From: Bugulina stolonifera
Lineage: Eukaryota > Bryozoa > Gymnolaemata > Cheilostomatida > Bugulidae
DNA: 64,000 nt
Direction of reading: 5' to 3'
NCBI GenBank assembly: GCA_935421135.1
Contig: OW285196.1
Location: forward strand, 14,133,001 to 14,197,000
Part shown: one piece after another, positions 49,247 to 61,200 of the stretch
Layout of the letters: every line of letters starts with the position of its first letter
How positions within the stretch are numbered: position 1 is the stretch's first letter
Notes under the pieces: model-generated
Told to the model about the DNA's origin: nothing
The model's input: only the letters and a program-made list of their open reading frames with translations
Databases searched by the model: none
Translations under genes and position numbers: made by a program

Positions 49247-50617
49247 CCTACAACACAAACCCAAAGTAGATGTACATGAGCATCTATGCATACATTTACA
49301 TATTGATATGCATGTACATGTACTGTTATACATGTACAGGTAGATACATGTAGATGGACGTAGGTAGATACATTTACAATGTATATTGCGTTGCAAAGAG
49401 TTGATGTTCATGAACATTTCCATCTACATGCTGTAGTCGACTGGCAATGCATGTACTTACACTTATACTTTTACTTATGCATTTAAGTGTTCCTACTGTT
49501 ATTTAAATGTAAGTCAGCAATATTTACCTGGATGTCTTCATGTGTGTGGTGTATATGTAATCAGGCACACTTCATTACCAATGTAAAACGCATGAAGCTA
49601 CATGTATTATAGTTTGACACTTTACTATGACAACGTGTAAAAATCAACTGTTCAACTAACAATGATCAATCAGGAAAGACATGCTGCCTACTAGCTGACT
49701 GTGGCTAGCAATCATGTTCATGCTACCAAGTGACAGCTGACAATAAGTGGCAAATTCTAATTCTGTGCAACTAGTAGTTGTTTATCAGGCTCAAAGTCCA
49801 AACAGTTTGCTCAATCATTAGTACAATGAAACTTGGGAAATTAATGACATCATGATTGGTTTTCCTGACTGTTTAGTATCTCCAATTATAGATTTAACAG
49901 CAGTCTGACTGCATAAATACTTGGTGCTAACTACTAATTCACACAGATGATGTCACATGGAAATTCCTCCATAGTACTACTTCCTTGTGGTTGTCCTGTA
50001 TTATGTATAGGCGGACATGTACATGGCTGCATAACTCCCTAATGGTAGTGTAATGTTTATAGCCTAAGGTCCCAGTGTATTCTTATGCTAATACTAATAC
50101 TAAATTTGGATTGCATTCTAGATTTATGGTAAATCTCTGCATAAGTTACAAGTAGTTAGTGATACGACTGGCTGCCTGAGATAATAATGATGATCAGTGG
50201 CAGTGACCAGTGACAGTATTACCAAACTGCATTCTATTTAAAAGTATTAAATGTAGTGCTAATATAGAATGGGGTTGTATATGCGAGCTGAGGCTGTATG
50301 ACAATGGGTTATTCTTGGGCTCGACCAGAGAGGCCTCATACACATATAAACCTAAAGACGAACTTTGGGATAATTTTTCTGACAGAGGAATGCTATCACC
50401 ATGATGGATAGCTGTGTTAGAAGGAGGGCATCCATGATACTTGTAATCACTGCAATACGATTTGGTCATACACTTCTTCAGTTGAGTACATGCCCATGTT
50501 AGTTCGACCTGAAACAGTAAAACTGTATTTAAAAAAGCACTAGATCATAACAAAAGAATAGAGATAAAATTAGCACCACTTAATAGGGTTTTATTTTATC
50601 ATATTGGATAAATAATT

Positions 50618-50790
50618 TGATGTTTTTTTAGCAAAGAAATTAGTTTTGAGCAGTCAGAGACTTGTTTCAAATCCATGAAAATACCAGTCCCAGACTGGGG
50701 TTTGAGCCCGGGGCCTCTATGGCACAGTGAGCTGAACATGCTCTGACTGGTCAAAAATAATTTCATTGCTAAAAATACATCATGATATAA
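50618..50790 (-). mobile_element. Composite inverted-repeat/SINE-like element (copy 1)
   Basis: Terminal inverted pair GATGTTTTTTTAGCAAAGAAA / TTTCATTGCTAAAAATACATC. On the minus strand the interior contains GGGCTCAAACCCCAGTCTGG, a pol-III B-box-like sequence, followed by GACTGGTATTTTCATGG. The same family occurs at 56369 and 61509. Confidence 0.75.
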
Positions 50791-51022
50791 AAATGGCCAG
50801 ACCTCCTAACATAAATAATTTGCCATGTACTACTAAATGTAGGTCAAAATTGAAATTTACATTCAGCACTGTTTGTAGTTTTGTCAGGGTTGAGACCAGT
50901 ACAGATAAACTTGCTAGTGCTTGTAAAATCTGTTAGGATTCCTAATTTCTTTCTGTTAAAGAATGCAGATCAATTGTTTTATCTACATACATGTACTCGT
51001 ACACGTATGTTTTAATAAATTA

Positions 51023-51662
51023 CAGACATGTGCCAAGCAGACAAATACTCAAGTCAAGAGTCAAGTAAGAGTATATATTCCCAATTGATAAAAAGTAATT
51101 TAGAGTAAACTCATCGGATGAAGCAAGTCAAAAGTAGAGTAAGAGTAAATAAACAACCATTTTGAAAAGTAAAGTAAGAGTCAAGCAACTAGTGCCAAAA
51201 TTCTAGAGTCAGAGTAGAGCCAAAAGTACAGCGGTATGTCAAAGAGAATACCAATGGGAATTTTGTAGAATACAAATTCTGATGTATACAAGTGTGACAA
51301 CACACAATAGGTAATACTTAGTGTTAGATCCAATTTTCTGTCAGTTAAAGTAGTTCTGAGGAACAAAGGCTATTTCAAATTTGCACTTATTATAATGGTA
51401 GGTCTGTTTATCTATGAGCCTCTCAGCTTCGCTATGGTGGACAAGACTTATTACATAATTACACCAAACCAATAGAATTATCATTGATAGCTGAGAGATT
51501 AGAGTAAAGTAAGAGTCAAGCATCATGCTTTGTAGGAAAGTAGAAGTAAAAGTCAATTCCCAGCTTTCACACAATACAAAAGCACAAGTCAATTAAAAGT
51601 AATGAAAAGCTGTTGCTCGAGTTAACTTGAGTCGAGTAAAATGACTCGAGTGCCCATGTCTG
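51023..51662. mobile_element. hAT-like MITE with (AGAGTAAG/CAAGTC)-type arms (640 bp)
   Basis: Ends CAGACATGTGCC and GGGCACTCGAGTC-type (right end GTGCCCATGTCTG) are inverted. Both flanks carry the identical octamer ATAAATTA (51015-51022, 51663-51670). Internal sequence is rich in AAGTAAGAGTCAAG units. No transposase. It inserted in the intron of Ig receptor 2. Confidence 0.88.
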
Positions 51663-51837
51663 ATAAATTATCTCTAATTTTACAAAATTTCAATATAATT
51701 TTATAATAATACTGTTAAAGAGTAGCAAATGCTTCATTAAATGTACAAGGGTGCATCTTCGGTCACATAACAAGCTAAATATACACACTGTTGGCTGTAA
51801 TCCAACCAATACATTCCATGAAAGGCAGTCTATTATA

Positions 51838-51894
51838 ACTTAAAGTTGTCCTCTCCTTGTTTGTGCTATCCTTGGGAGAGGACAACTTTAAATT
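51838..51894. repeat. Short inverted repeat (AAAGTTGTCCTCTCC)
   Basis: Arms ACTTAAAGTTGTCCTCTCC and GGAGAGGACAACTTTAAAT around a 17-bp loop. It is similar in sequence to the GTTGTCCTC inverted pairs at 1149-1285 and 4983-5030. Confidence 0.85.
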
Positions 51895-53250
51895 GCTTTG
51901 ACTTAGTTTTCCTGTAGCTACACATACTTAGAATAGAAAATATAGCCATTATAATTTGGATATTCATTGTTAGGAAAATAGTAGAGGTTTCACAACATTG
52001 TAATAAAAAACATCTTATTCTTATTTTTATACACTTATCTTTTAGCAGCTGCAAATGTACTTATTTAATTATAACCAATGATTGTATTCTTTCTTCTCCG
52101 CTTTCAGATTTTACCAGCAAAAAATAATAATTCTTCAGTTTCTTTAAAATAAAACTAGCAAGTCCTGGCCCTGTATTTTGCCGCCATTTATCAGCCAAGT
52201 CGGAAAAAAAAGAAATTAATAAATATTAATGCCGAGTGTCGGGAGGATAGTCAAATTTCAAGTAGTAGGCAGTGAAATCAGATAATACAACATTGGTGTC
52301 TACACCGCCTGGACTCTACTATAATATTTTAAATGGTAAAGAACTTGACAACTCAATAAAATGTGTTTTATGTTATTATTTGTCATTAAAACCCCTACAT
52401 GATGTACATAAAATTTTAAAAATTCTACATGATACAAATTGTACTATGATTCACATAATAATACTAAAAGAACTAAAATAATGTTAATTCTACAACTTAC
52501 ATTTCTTTCTTTTCCAGTGAATCAAAGCAATGAGTACTGTAATAAATATGACAGCTGCAGCAGCTAAGAGACTGGATGCAATTACTTTTTTTCTCTTATG
52601 TTCCCAGTTGTCGTTAAATTATTAGCCCACAATGACACACAGAATGAGAAGCAGGATTACACGCATAGGGAAGTGTAGTACTAGTACACTGTGCACTTAC
52701 ACTTATCACCATTCACCAATGATTAGTAATGGTTAAAAACTTGATTAATGATCGCTTTAATGTTTGTGATCCTTGCAGTAAATAACAAAAATGTAGTGTA
52801 GTAGTAATTGTTTGCTCTAGATCTAAGAAATTGCCGTTCACTTAATGGTCCAGCTTATGTTTGCCGACAGTCCTAACAAATGATATATCACGCTATGTGA
52901 TCATGCAATAATTGATGTTAACGCATAATACCTTAAATTAGGCTTCGTGCTTTACATTGCTTTTAACTATTACTCATGCAAGATCTAAATATTACCTTTA
53001 GCTTTGCATTTTGAATATTTTTGTGCTATTTCATTCTCGGCTAGGCATATTACACGTTCAACATCCTCGCTGTGTTCGGTGTGGAAAAGTAGCAACATGT
53101 TGGTGGTCTCAGCTTCTCTTTGAACTTTTCGCATCCAGGTGTAGTTCACTGGCTGAGGGTGACTGGTCACATACTCGGAGCAGTTTAGCCTGTGATTCTC
53201 CTCATCTTCAAACTCTTGGTTGATGGGCATCGGATGGTTAGCTTCCATCT

Positions 53251-55266
53251 CTAAACAGGAATTTGCAGGTAATTTGATTGTAATTTTTTTGGGATTTTTT
53301 AGAAACGTAAGTCATGCTGTTATGGGAGGTTAACAAAATTAGCAGATAAATAAATTGATTCCGTTCCTGTTGAGATAAATCGAAGGAATTTTTATGTATA
53401 TTACGCTAATAATGATTGTAGGAGCAGGAGGTGGCTTAGTGGGTTAGAGCGTCTGCCCCTTTGTACTTTATTATTGAAATACTTCTATATGATAAAATAC
53501 TTACATAGCAGACTCAAGAGGTGCGGAACTATACAGGCAGGGATTCTAACTGATCAGACATCATGTGATTAACATACTCGAACACTGATAGTAACTTTAG
53601 ATCTTTAGCACTATCAATACAATTATACTTTGTATAAAGGTTTTATGATTTAATTGCTATTGAACCAGGAAAATACCTCAATACTACTTGAGCTGTTAAT
53701 AATATTATACGTGTAGTAGACAGATTTGTAGATTGTAATTCATATTGAAATTCGTTTTTACAATCCTCTCATTCCTTCAGTAGCTGTCATCACCTTTTGA
53801 TATTTTATACATGTACAATTACATTGTACTACAAACATGCAAATGTATAGCAACCGCAGCATGTTGTACTACGCATTGTTTCTCACGTTTTTGACAAAGC
53901 ACTTGGTGGAGTTCCATGTTTAGTTAGCCCACAGTGATTGATACATTTGGAGTTATCTTCCTACTTCAGCATAGATGGTTGTATATAATATTAATATTGC
54001 ACATATGTTGCTGTTAGAGCTTAAGTAGAAGGATAGACTGTGTTAAGGTGAAAACACCACTACGACTAGCAGACAGGATGCAGTTGGATAATAAATTTAT
54101 ATTAACCAGGGAAATTTTATAAAATGTTATTTTAGACACCGAGAGAGGGATGGGGCTGGATGAAGTGATAAAAACTGAGGTCTATGAAATGAGGTGTAAG
54201 TAAGGAACAGTGGAAACATGATGGTAGAGTAAGTAAATGCACAGAAAGCCTTGGGTTGCTAATGAAGTATGCCTTACTGTTATTACACTGAACCAATAAG
54301 ATAGTACCACAAGGCTGTACACTAATAGTTCTACATTTACTTAATTGATAAATTCTAGGGTATTCAAACTGCATTATTGGAATTAAACATGTGTGTATAT
54401 TGTCCAATAGGTTTAAAGAAATGGTTTAAATTTCAGTTTGCAAAAAGTATTTTCAAGGCCTTATTAATGTTTTGCTAAACAGAGTAAAAACATACACGTT
54501 TTAATCAATTAAGCTGTTGGTATTTAGCTAAATATACATGTAAATTATTGGTTTATAAGCTATTTCTACAAATATATATTATTATACAGACTAGATGTTT
54601 GGTTTGTCATGACGTTTGTTGTAATGTGATGCTACAACAGCAGATATTAGCTGCTGTTTCTGCAATAAATAATTCATTGAAAACTAACACTTGTCCAACA
54701 CTCTCTACATCATATACATGTACATTGTAGATACCAGTATTCACCATATATTATTATTACAATGCACTGTTGACTTCTTGAAAGTTTCTCATGCTTTTGT
54801 GAAATTCTGTAAAGTTTTGCCCACCTAGAGCACCTTGCTCTCCACCTAGAGCACCTTGCTCTCCACCCAGAGCACCTTGCTCTCTACCCATAGAGTGTCC
54901 ACACTAGATATGCACTTGTATATCACAAGATTTGGAACACTTCATAGCTACATGTACATTTAAACAACATGTAAAATACGTATATATTGATTACTTAAAC
55001 AACCAACTAATTATTTGGTGTAAATATCAATATACAGACATTACTGTGCATACACTCTGTATGCATAATTCATCAAAATTTAATGATAATGCCATTCTTA
55101 GGTACAGTAAATTATTTGCATTGTTACATATTGCATATACACGTATATATACTTGGAAATTTTGACAATTAGACAAGCTTTCACAAAATATTTGTATTCT
55201 CAGTTGCTAGAGGAAGCTGGAGCAGTTTGGACTTGATAAAAAAACCTTCTGTTGGTATCTGAGACT
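53251..55266. other. Spacer between Ig receptor 2 and the PAN/CTHRC1 gene
   Basis: No supported exon. GGTGGCTTAGTGGGTTAGAGCG near 53431 resembles a tRNA-derived A-box head (SINE fragment). A 21-bp tandem repeat lies at 54821-54883. The right end should contain the promoter of the PAN/CTHRC1 gene. Confidence 0.5.
54821..54883. repeat. 21-bp tandem repeat, 3 copies
   Basis: Unit CCACCTAGAGCACCTTGCTCT in three nearly identical copies about 400 bp upstream of the PAN/CTHRC1 start codon; each contains GAGCACCTTGCTC, an imperfect palindrome. Confidence 0.92.
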
Positions 55267-58200
55267 ATGACACCAGGGGAGATAATCTCTCACCTGCTTA
55301 TTTTACTACTGGCAGAGCTTACAAGGTCTGAACTTCTAAACATCTGCTGGAGGGAAACAGATTCTGACTTTATTGGCACCCTCCATTGTGGACATGTCAG
55401 CCAAGGTATCCACATGCATTATCACTTACACAATGTAATAGCTATGAACAACACCGGATATCATTAGGAGTTATTTATCAGATCATTTTTCAACTCTATT
55501 TGTTTGGGTGGTTCAAATCAGACATTATGAATGTAGATATATTATGCTGGGTTCCCTGAACATTAGTGGATTGAGACTCATAATAATATTATGCCTACCA
55601 TGTGACAATGTCTGATAGTCATTTGTCAATGTCCAATGAGCTATTCTTGATCAACTCAGAAATTGGTGAATTATTGTTATAAACCAATGTCACATGTACA
55701 ACCAAACCAAGTAGAATCAATACAGGACGTCACAGAATATACTTCTAAGACACATGTGTCTTAGAAGTATATTCTGGAACTTCACATAGCTGCAGCTATG
55801 TGAAGTTCCTTTAGGTACATGCATGTCATCCTAGGTAGCAGTACACTAGCACTCCAAACATGTTATATATAATTAGCCCTGTAGTTGATCAGAATATTAG
55901 ACTTCTAAGTATGCAGGGGCGGATCCGGCACAGTTTGAAGGGTCCCGCCATGGCAGGAAGAGCGGGACCCCCAAATCCACCCCTGATATGTGCTCTGTTT
56001 CTACAGTTTCCTTACATTATATAAAATCCATTTGGTTCATTTAGTTGCAGATATCTCCTCCAAGAGAGAAACAGGTGTAAGGTCAAAGGTCGAGTGTGCT
56101 GTTAATTGTTACAGTAGCAATACCTGCTTGACAGCAGTATATAACAATGCTAAGGGTTGTACGCTGACTGCCAGAACTTTTCAACAGCTTAATGTCCTCA
56201 ACTCCAGCTCACAGCTAATTGGCTGCCCGGCCGATGACATCATTGAAGTGAGATCTACAGATCTGGTAAGTAAATTGTACAATTGTCTTACTAGCACATT
56301 GGATATTGTAGGTTTTACGTTTTGCAAGCATATTGTGTAGTTGTTAGGGGGTTTGGCCATTTTTGATACATTGATGTATTTTTAGCAAAAAAATTATTCA
56401 AACCCCAGTCAGGGACTGGTATTTTCATAGATTTGAAACAAGTCTCTGACTGCTCAAAAATAATTTCCTCGCTAAAAATACATCAATATTGTGTAGCGTA
56501 TAACAGTGGTTTTTATTGCCAATTACATGTATAGGTGTAAGGTACACTGTAATATTTAAGCATGATAGTAACAAATAGACATGGTTGTGTGTAAACAAAC
56601 CATACTATTCACAATATATGAATATAAATATTTATGATGCCCTAAAAATCTGCAATATTCTAAAACTCCAGAAGTTTTACTGATTAAATGTTGACTCAAC
56701 ATCTTGACAGGGCACCATATTAACTCAAAGCTGCTTTGTAAAATCTATAAAGAACAAGCATCTCTTCAGTTCATTTATGTTGCCGTTATATTAATTAAAC
56801 CCAAGTCCTTGTGACGTGATAAATGTTAAACCCTCATACATATGCATACACAACACGGGATATATAACTATCTGCTGCCGCTGCCTTTTATTAGAATGTT
56901 TCCTGCCCAAGTCCCTGCATTGGTTACTCTATATGTGCCGCACACTGTACTGATTTAAACCAGACCAAAGGATGTATGGATGTAACACAGCAACAGAACA
57001 GTAAGTGATGTATCTCTATATATCAGGAAATTCAGATATAATACAATTTGCATTGGCTGTGTAACAGCTTTCTGTGCCGGTGTCTGCAAGGTTAGCTGTT
57101 GCTTTGAGCCAGTAATAAGGAGATACATGTAGAGCACAGTTGCAACCAACAGAATTAAATTAAATTAATTTTTCTGACACGACACTTTGTCCAGCAACAT
57201 TAACACATACCAAGAGCTTGTATTAATGGTGTCTTCGTACTAGGTCTGCTTGGAAAGAAAAAAGAACAGGTTATTTGAATTACTAAGTCTACTGTTGTTG
57301 TAGATGACCAGCCATTGTGTGAGTTTAAACCACCAATCAGGTCTAAGGAGTATTATCTTCAAGGGCTGTTACTTTCCTATATGTCAGATAGCGATTCCAA
57401 TTCTAAAGTAGCATTCGTAAGTATAGAGCTGTTTCATCACAATGAATTGTAGTGTGCCAGCTGGAGTTTAACTCTCCTCTCTTATATGATACACCTGTAT
57501 TTGACAAAATTCACACCAGCCCACCCGAAGTGTGCTCTAAAGTAAATATGTACATGCATGGGATAGACCATTAAAGTACATGGAAGTATGGTATGACACA
57601 ATGTTACATGTGTGTGTGGTATGACACAATGTTACATGTGTGTGTGGTATGACATAATGTTACATGTGTGTGTGGTATGACATAATGTTACATGTGTGTG
57701 TGGTATGACACAATGTTACATGTGTGTGTGGTATGGCATAATGTTACATGTGTGTGTGGTATGTATGTTCTAGAATCTCTCTTATATTTTTAGAGACTTG
57801 ATTTTGTAAAGGAACATTCCTGGACGACCCTCAGAGTAAAATGGAGAGGCTCTCTCTCTCAAGCGTATGGTCCAAGGAGGGACATAATTGATGGATGGCG
57901 TATCAAGTTTAATAATAACGACTGTTCAAGTCCTGGTCCGATAGATATTCGCTTCTACCAGAGAGGGAAGAATGTCATAAATCGTCGCTCGACAGGATGT
58001 AAGCATGCCAGATGATTTTAACAAATATAGAACTAAGATAACAATTACTATAGTTTAATACCACAGGCTGAAATTTCACTAGTGACATTTTAGTTAGCTG
58101 CCGATATGATACATATATGTCTATGAACTTGGCCTGGTATTAGAACTACTCATACAAAGTGATCGTTGAAGATATTTTCTTCAATATTGTCGGTGTGTGA

Positions 58201-61200
58201 TTATGAGTGCATGTGAACAGACAAGTAGCATTGATAGGAAAAGATAATGTACGTTATACATTTAATACGTGCCTTACTAATTTTACCTGTATATTAAACG
58301 AAGATGAAGTGATATGAACTGATATGTATAACACTGATGTTAGATTTTAGTTTGGGGTGAATCGCTTAACAATAGAAAGCAGTTCTAGATGTATTTTGCT
58401 TTTTTCCTAATATTTCGCTAAGCATTCTATTGTTATCGTCAAAAATATCAAAATTAAATTAAAATCAAAGAACCAAAATTTATTCTGATGGTGATAAAAG
58501 AATAGTTATCAAAGCATTACAAAACAAAATGCAGCTAGAATTGAGTTTTTTGTCGTAATACATACATAATAATTACATTTGAGGAGTAACTTTGTGTGCT
58601 GTTGTGTTGGCAGTTCAAAGCATTTGCTACGACCTCCCAGCTGGTAAAGTGGAAATTGCTATGAGAGGCTGGATGAAATATTCAGGTACATATTGGGCAG
58701 TAGGACGGAAAACCAACGGTTCAAGAATATATGTCGAAGAACTGAGCCAAGTAGCCCTCACAGCTAGTAAGTTCTAATGACATCAGTTGATGTAGAGACA
58801 TTTCTGTATCTTTAACGTTATTGGGAACATAATATTTACTGATCTAGAATCTAGAGTTTGGCTATTCATGAATAATTAAAGGATAACCAAATCCCATACC
58901 ACCTTATATACAGCCAAATACTATGTGGTGGTTTTTAGTCAAGTTTTCCATCGCTTTCATCGCTTTCATCGTTCATTTATTTGATGAACTTCCAACTTTC
59001 TATCCAATAAACAAATGAAGTTTCTATTTTAGATCCTACAGTATCCAATTGTTCTAGTCTATCTATATTCAATACACGACAACATACCTACAAAGGTGGA
59101 TCCTACTTTAACGGAACAGTAAAGGTAAGTTATGACTTTACCCTATCACTTTCAGGTACCGCAACATCGCTCTCTATTAATTAAACTTTTGCCAGCTTAC
59201 GCCATGAAGACAATTTTTAATTTGCAGAATAATGGAGGCAATTGATGCAATGAGAGTTTGAAGCGTGGGTGAGCCAGTTATGAGTGGCCAATCTTTAATA
59301 GAGTTCTGCATTTGTATACTACAGATATTTATGCACTGTAGTCAATATAGGGAAAACTTATAAACTTCTTTGTAGGGTTTTGACTATATGAAAGTGGCAG
59401 ACAATACCGGTCTGAAGATAAATGTAAACACAAAACTGAGAGTGAAAATGGAAGCATTTCCACAAGGTGTATGTGCTCTCTTCAGCATTAAGGTAGACTT
59501 ATTGTCCTCATAGTGAAGTGATAGTACGACTGTACACGTAGATCTTCTTCCCTATTAGCTCTTTCTCTACTAGTAAATTATCATTAGAAATACATTGTAG
59601 GTGGTTATTATCTGATATAAGTGGGAGGTATAAATAGGTCCACTAGTTAAATTGATTGTCTGAAGAATGAGTGGAACTATTACTCTTCCAAAGGACTCCA
59701 TTGCAAGTGCTAACAACCCTGTGCATCTACGAACTCGGCTATTTTATATTATTTAGTTATATTTATGTAGTAGTAGTAGTAGTAGATGTATATATCATAA
59801 TTTATAATAAACAATGCATCTAGCATAAATTATGTATAAGTTTACACACACGTTTTCTGTTGCATATGACAGATAGACGGAATGGAGTGCGAACCCACAC
59901 CTATTGGAGTTGTTATATCTAGTAATAACTCAATGGATGTAGCCTATGAGTCTAGATTCACAGAATGTAAGGGTCACATTTCTCTATATGGGTATCATTA
60001 CACGCCTGTCTAAAGGTTTGGTCGCACAATGCATATTACACAAATTGAGTGGATTGTGGCAAAACTCTTGTTGGTACGAGCCGTGGCGTGTCAACCTTTG
60101 ACGAAACTGCAGGCATTAACCTTTGACAATACAAGTAGTGATATCCTAGAGTTAATTGTATCGTGTCTGGGAAATTTTAACTTTAACTGTGTCTTTGGGA
60201 GCGCAAAATATCGACATTGAGTGATTTTGAATGGCTTAAGGCCATTGGCAAGAGATAGAAAATGAGAAAAGTTCTACATGTACATTGCCTAGCGGTACAA
60301 TGCTGTATTTTATGCTGTTGATTGTGTGCTGATAACAAGTTTGTAAAGTATTAGTATTCAAGACTACATTTAGTCTAAGTACAAATACGTGTAGGTCAGA
60401 GATGCTAAATATATTTCTTACTTCCGAGCTCTACAGTACAATGTATAATATGCATTTCTGTGTTCTGTTCAAGTTCAAGGCCATTGCTATGGTGTAGCCT
60501 CAGGACTGCATCAAATTAGCCTTCATGTGTCGACCTGTGACAATGGAGTTTATAACATGGAAGCCTCTACTGGATACCCAGAGGAGTACAGTTGGATTTT
60601 GGTTGAGGAGTATAGGCACTCTTCTAACATTATGGCAGGTGCAGTGTTTAGGGATCTAAGTCTAAACACATGTACTTGCAGGTAACAATTAATGTCTCTG
60701 TGATCTGATCGGAAATGTCCAACAGGAAGTGAATATATGACATACATAGTTTTTTATTGTGGGGTGAACTTGTACATGCATTACCTAGTGCTTTGATTAT
60801 GGCTGTGTTTGAGACAAAGCTGTGTGCGTCTATGCTTTAAGTAATCAGACTGTAATTATGCGCTAAGGACATCATTCTTTAGTAATTAATTATCCATCTG
60901 ATTGAAGCATTGGCAGTGGATGATGAGTCTATCTATAGAATCCCACAGTTGAACATTATGACATGGGGCCTAAGTAATCCAAATGTAAAGACAGTTGGTG
61001 AACAGACAGCATGGGTAAGCAAAGCTAGTGGTAAGAAACTGTAGGTAAACTACAGGTGCAGTCATTGGAGTTAGTGGTAATGGTGGAGAATTCTGGGTAA
61101 TCAGAGGTAGCGAATGATAAGATGATGAGGAAATATTATTAGTTAAGTACCCGGATGTCGTGAGGAACAAAATGTGATAGATTGCAAGATGAAAGTTACA

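Larger units (their letters stand above)
50447..53250 (-). pseudogene. Ig-superfamily receptor 2, truncated or degenerate
   Basis: Related to receptor 1. Exon 53250-52996 (phase 1/1) is an Ig domain (HRLNCSEYVTSHPQPVNYTW ... ERVICLAENEIAQ) matching receptor 1 exon 4. The membrane exon at about 52612-52501 reads KVIASSLLAAAAVIFITVL then IALIHWKRKK and ends phase 1. Tail exon 50508-50447 gives RTNMGMYSTEEVYDQIVLQ and TGA; the YDQI is a phosphotyrosine-like motif. Against function: the membrane exon has no AG acceptor in phase with the Ig exon (the frame is closed by stops just upstream), and no signal peptide or further Ig exons were found in 53251-55266. It could be expressed from non-canonical splicing, but a decayed paralogue is more likely. 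Its intron carries a hAT-like MITE, and a partial copy lies at 26330-27320. Confidence 0.6.

Noticed and set aside
50194..50446. Long minus-strand extension of the receptor 2 tail frame
   Set aside because: It needs phase 0, whereas the membrane exon ends in phase 1; the phase-1 frame ends at 50447.
53504..53549. Possible upstream exon of Ig receptor 2
   Set aside because: Has GT-AG borders, but joining it to the Ig exon creates a TAG stop at the junction.
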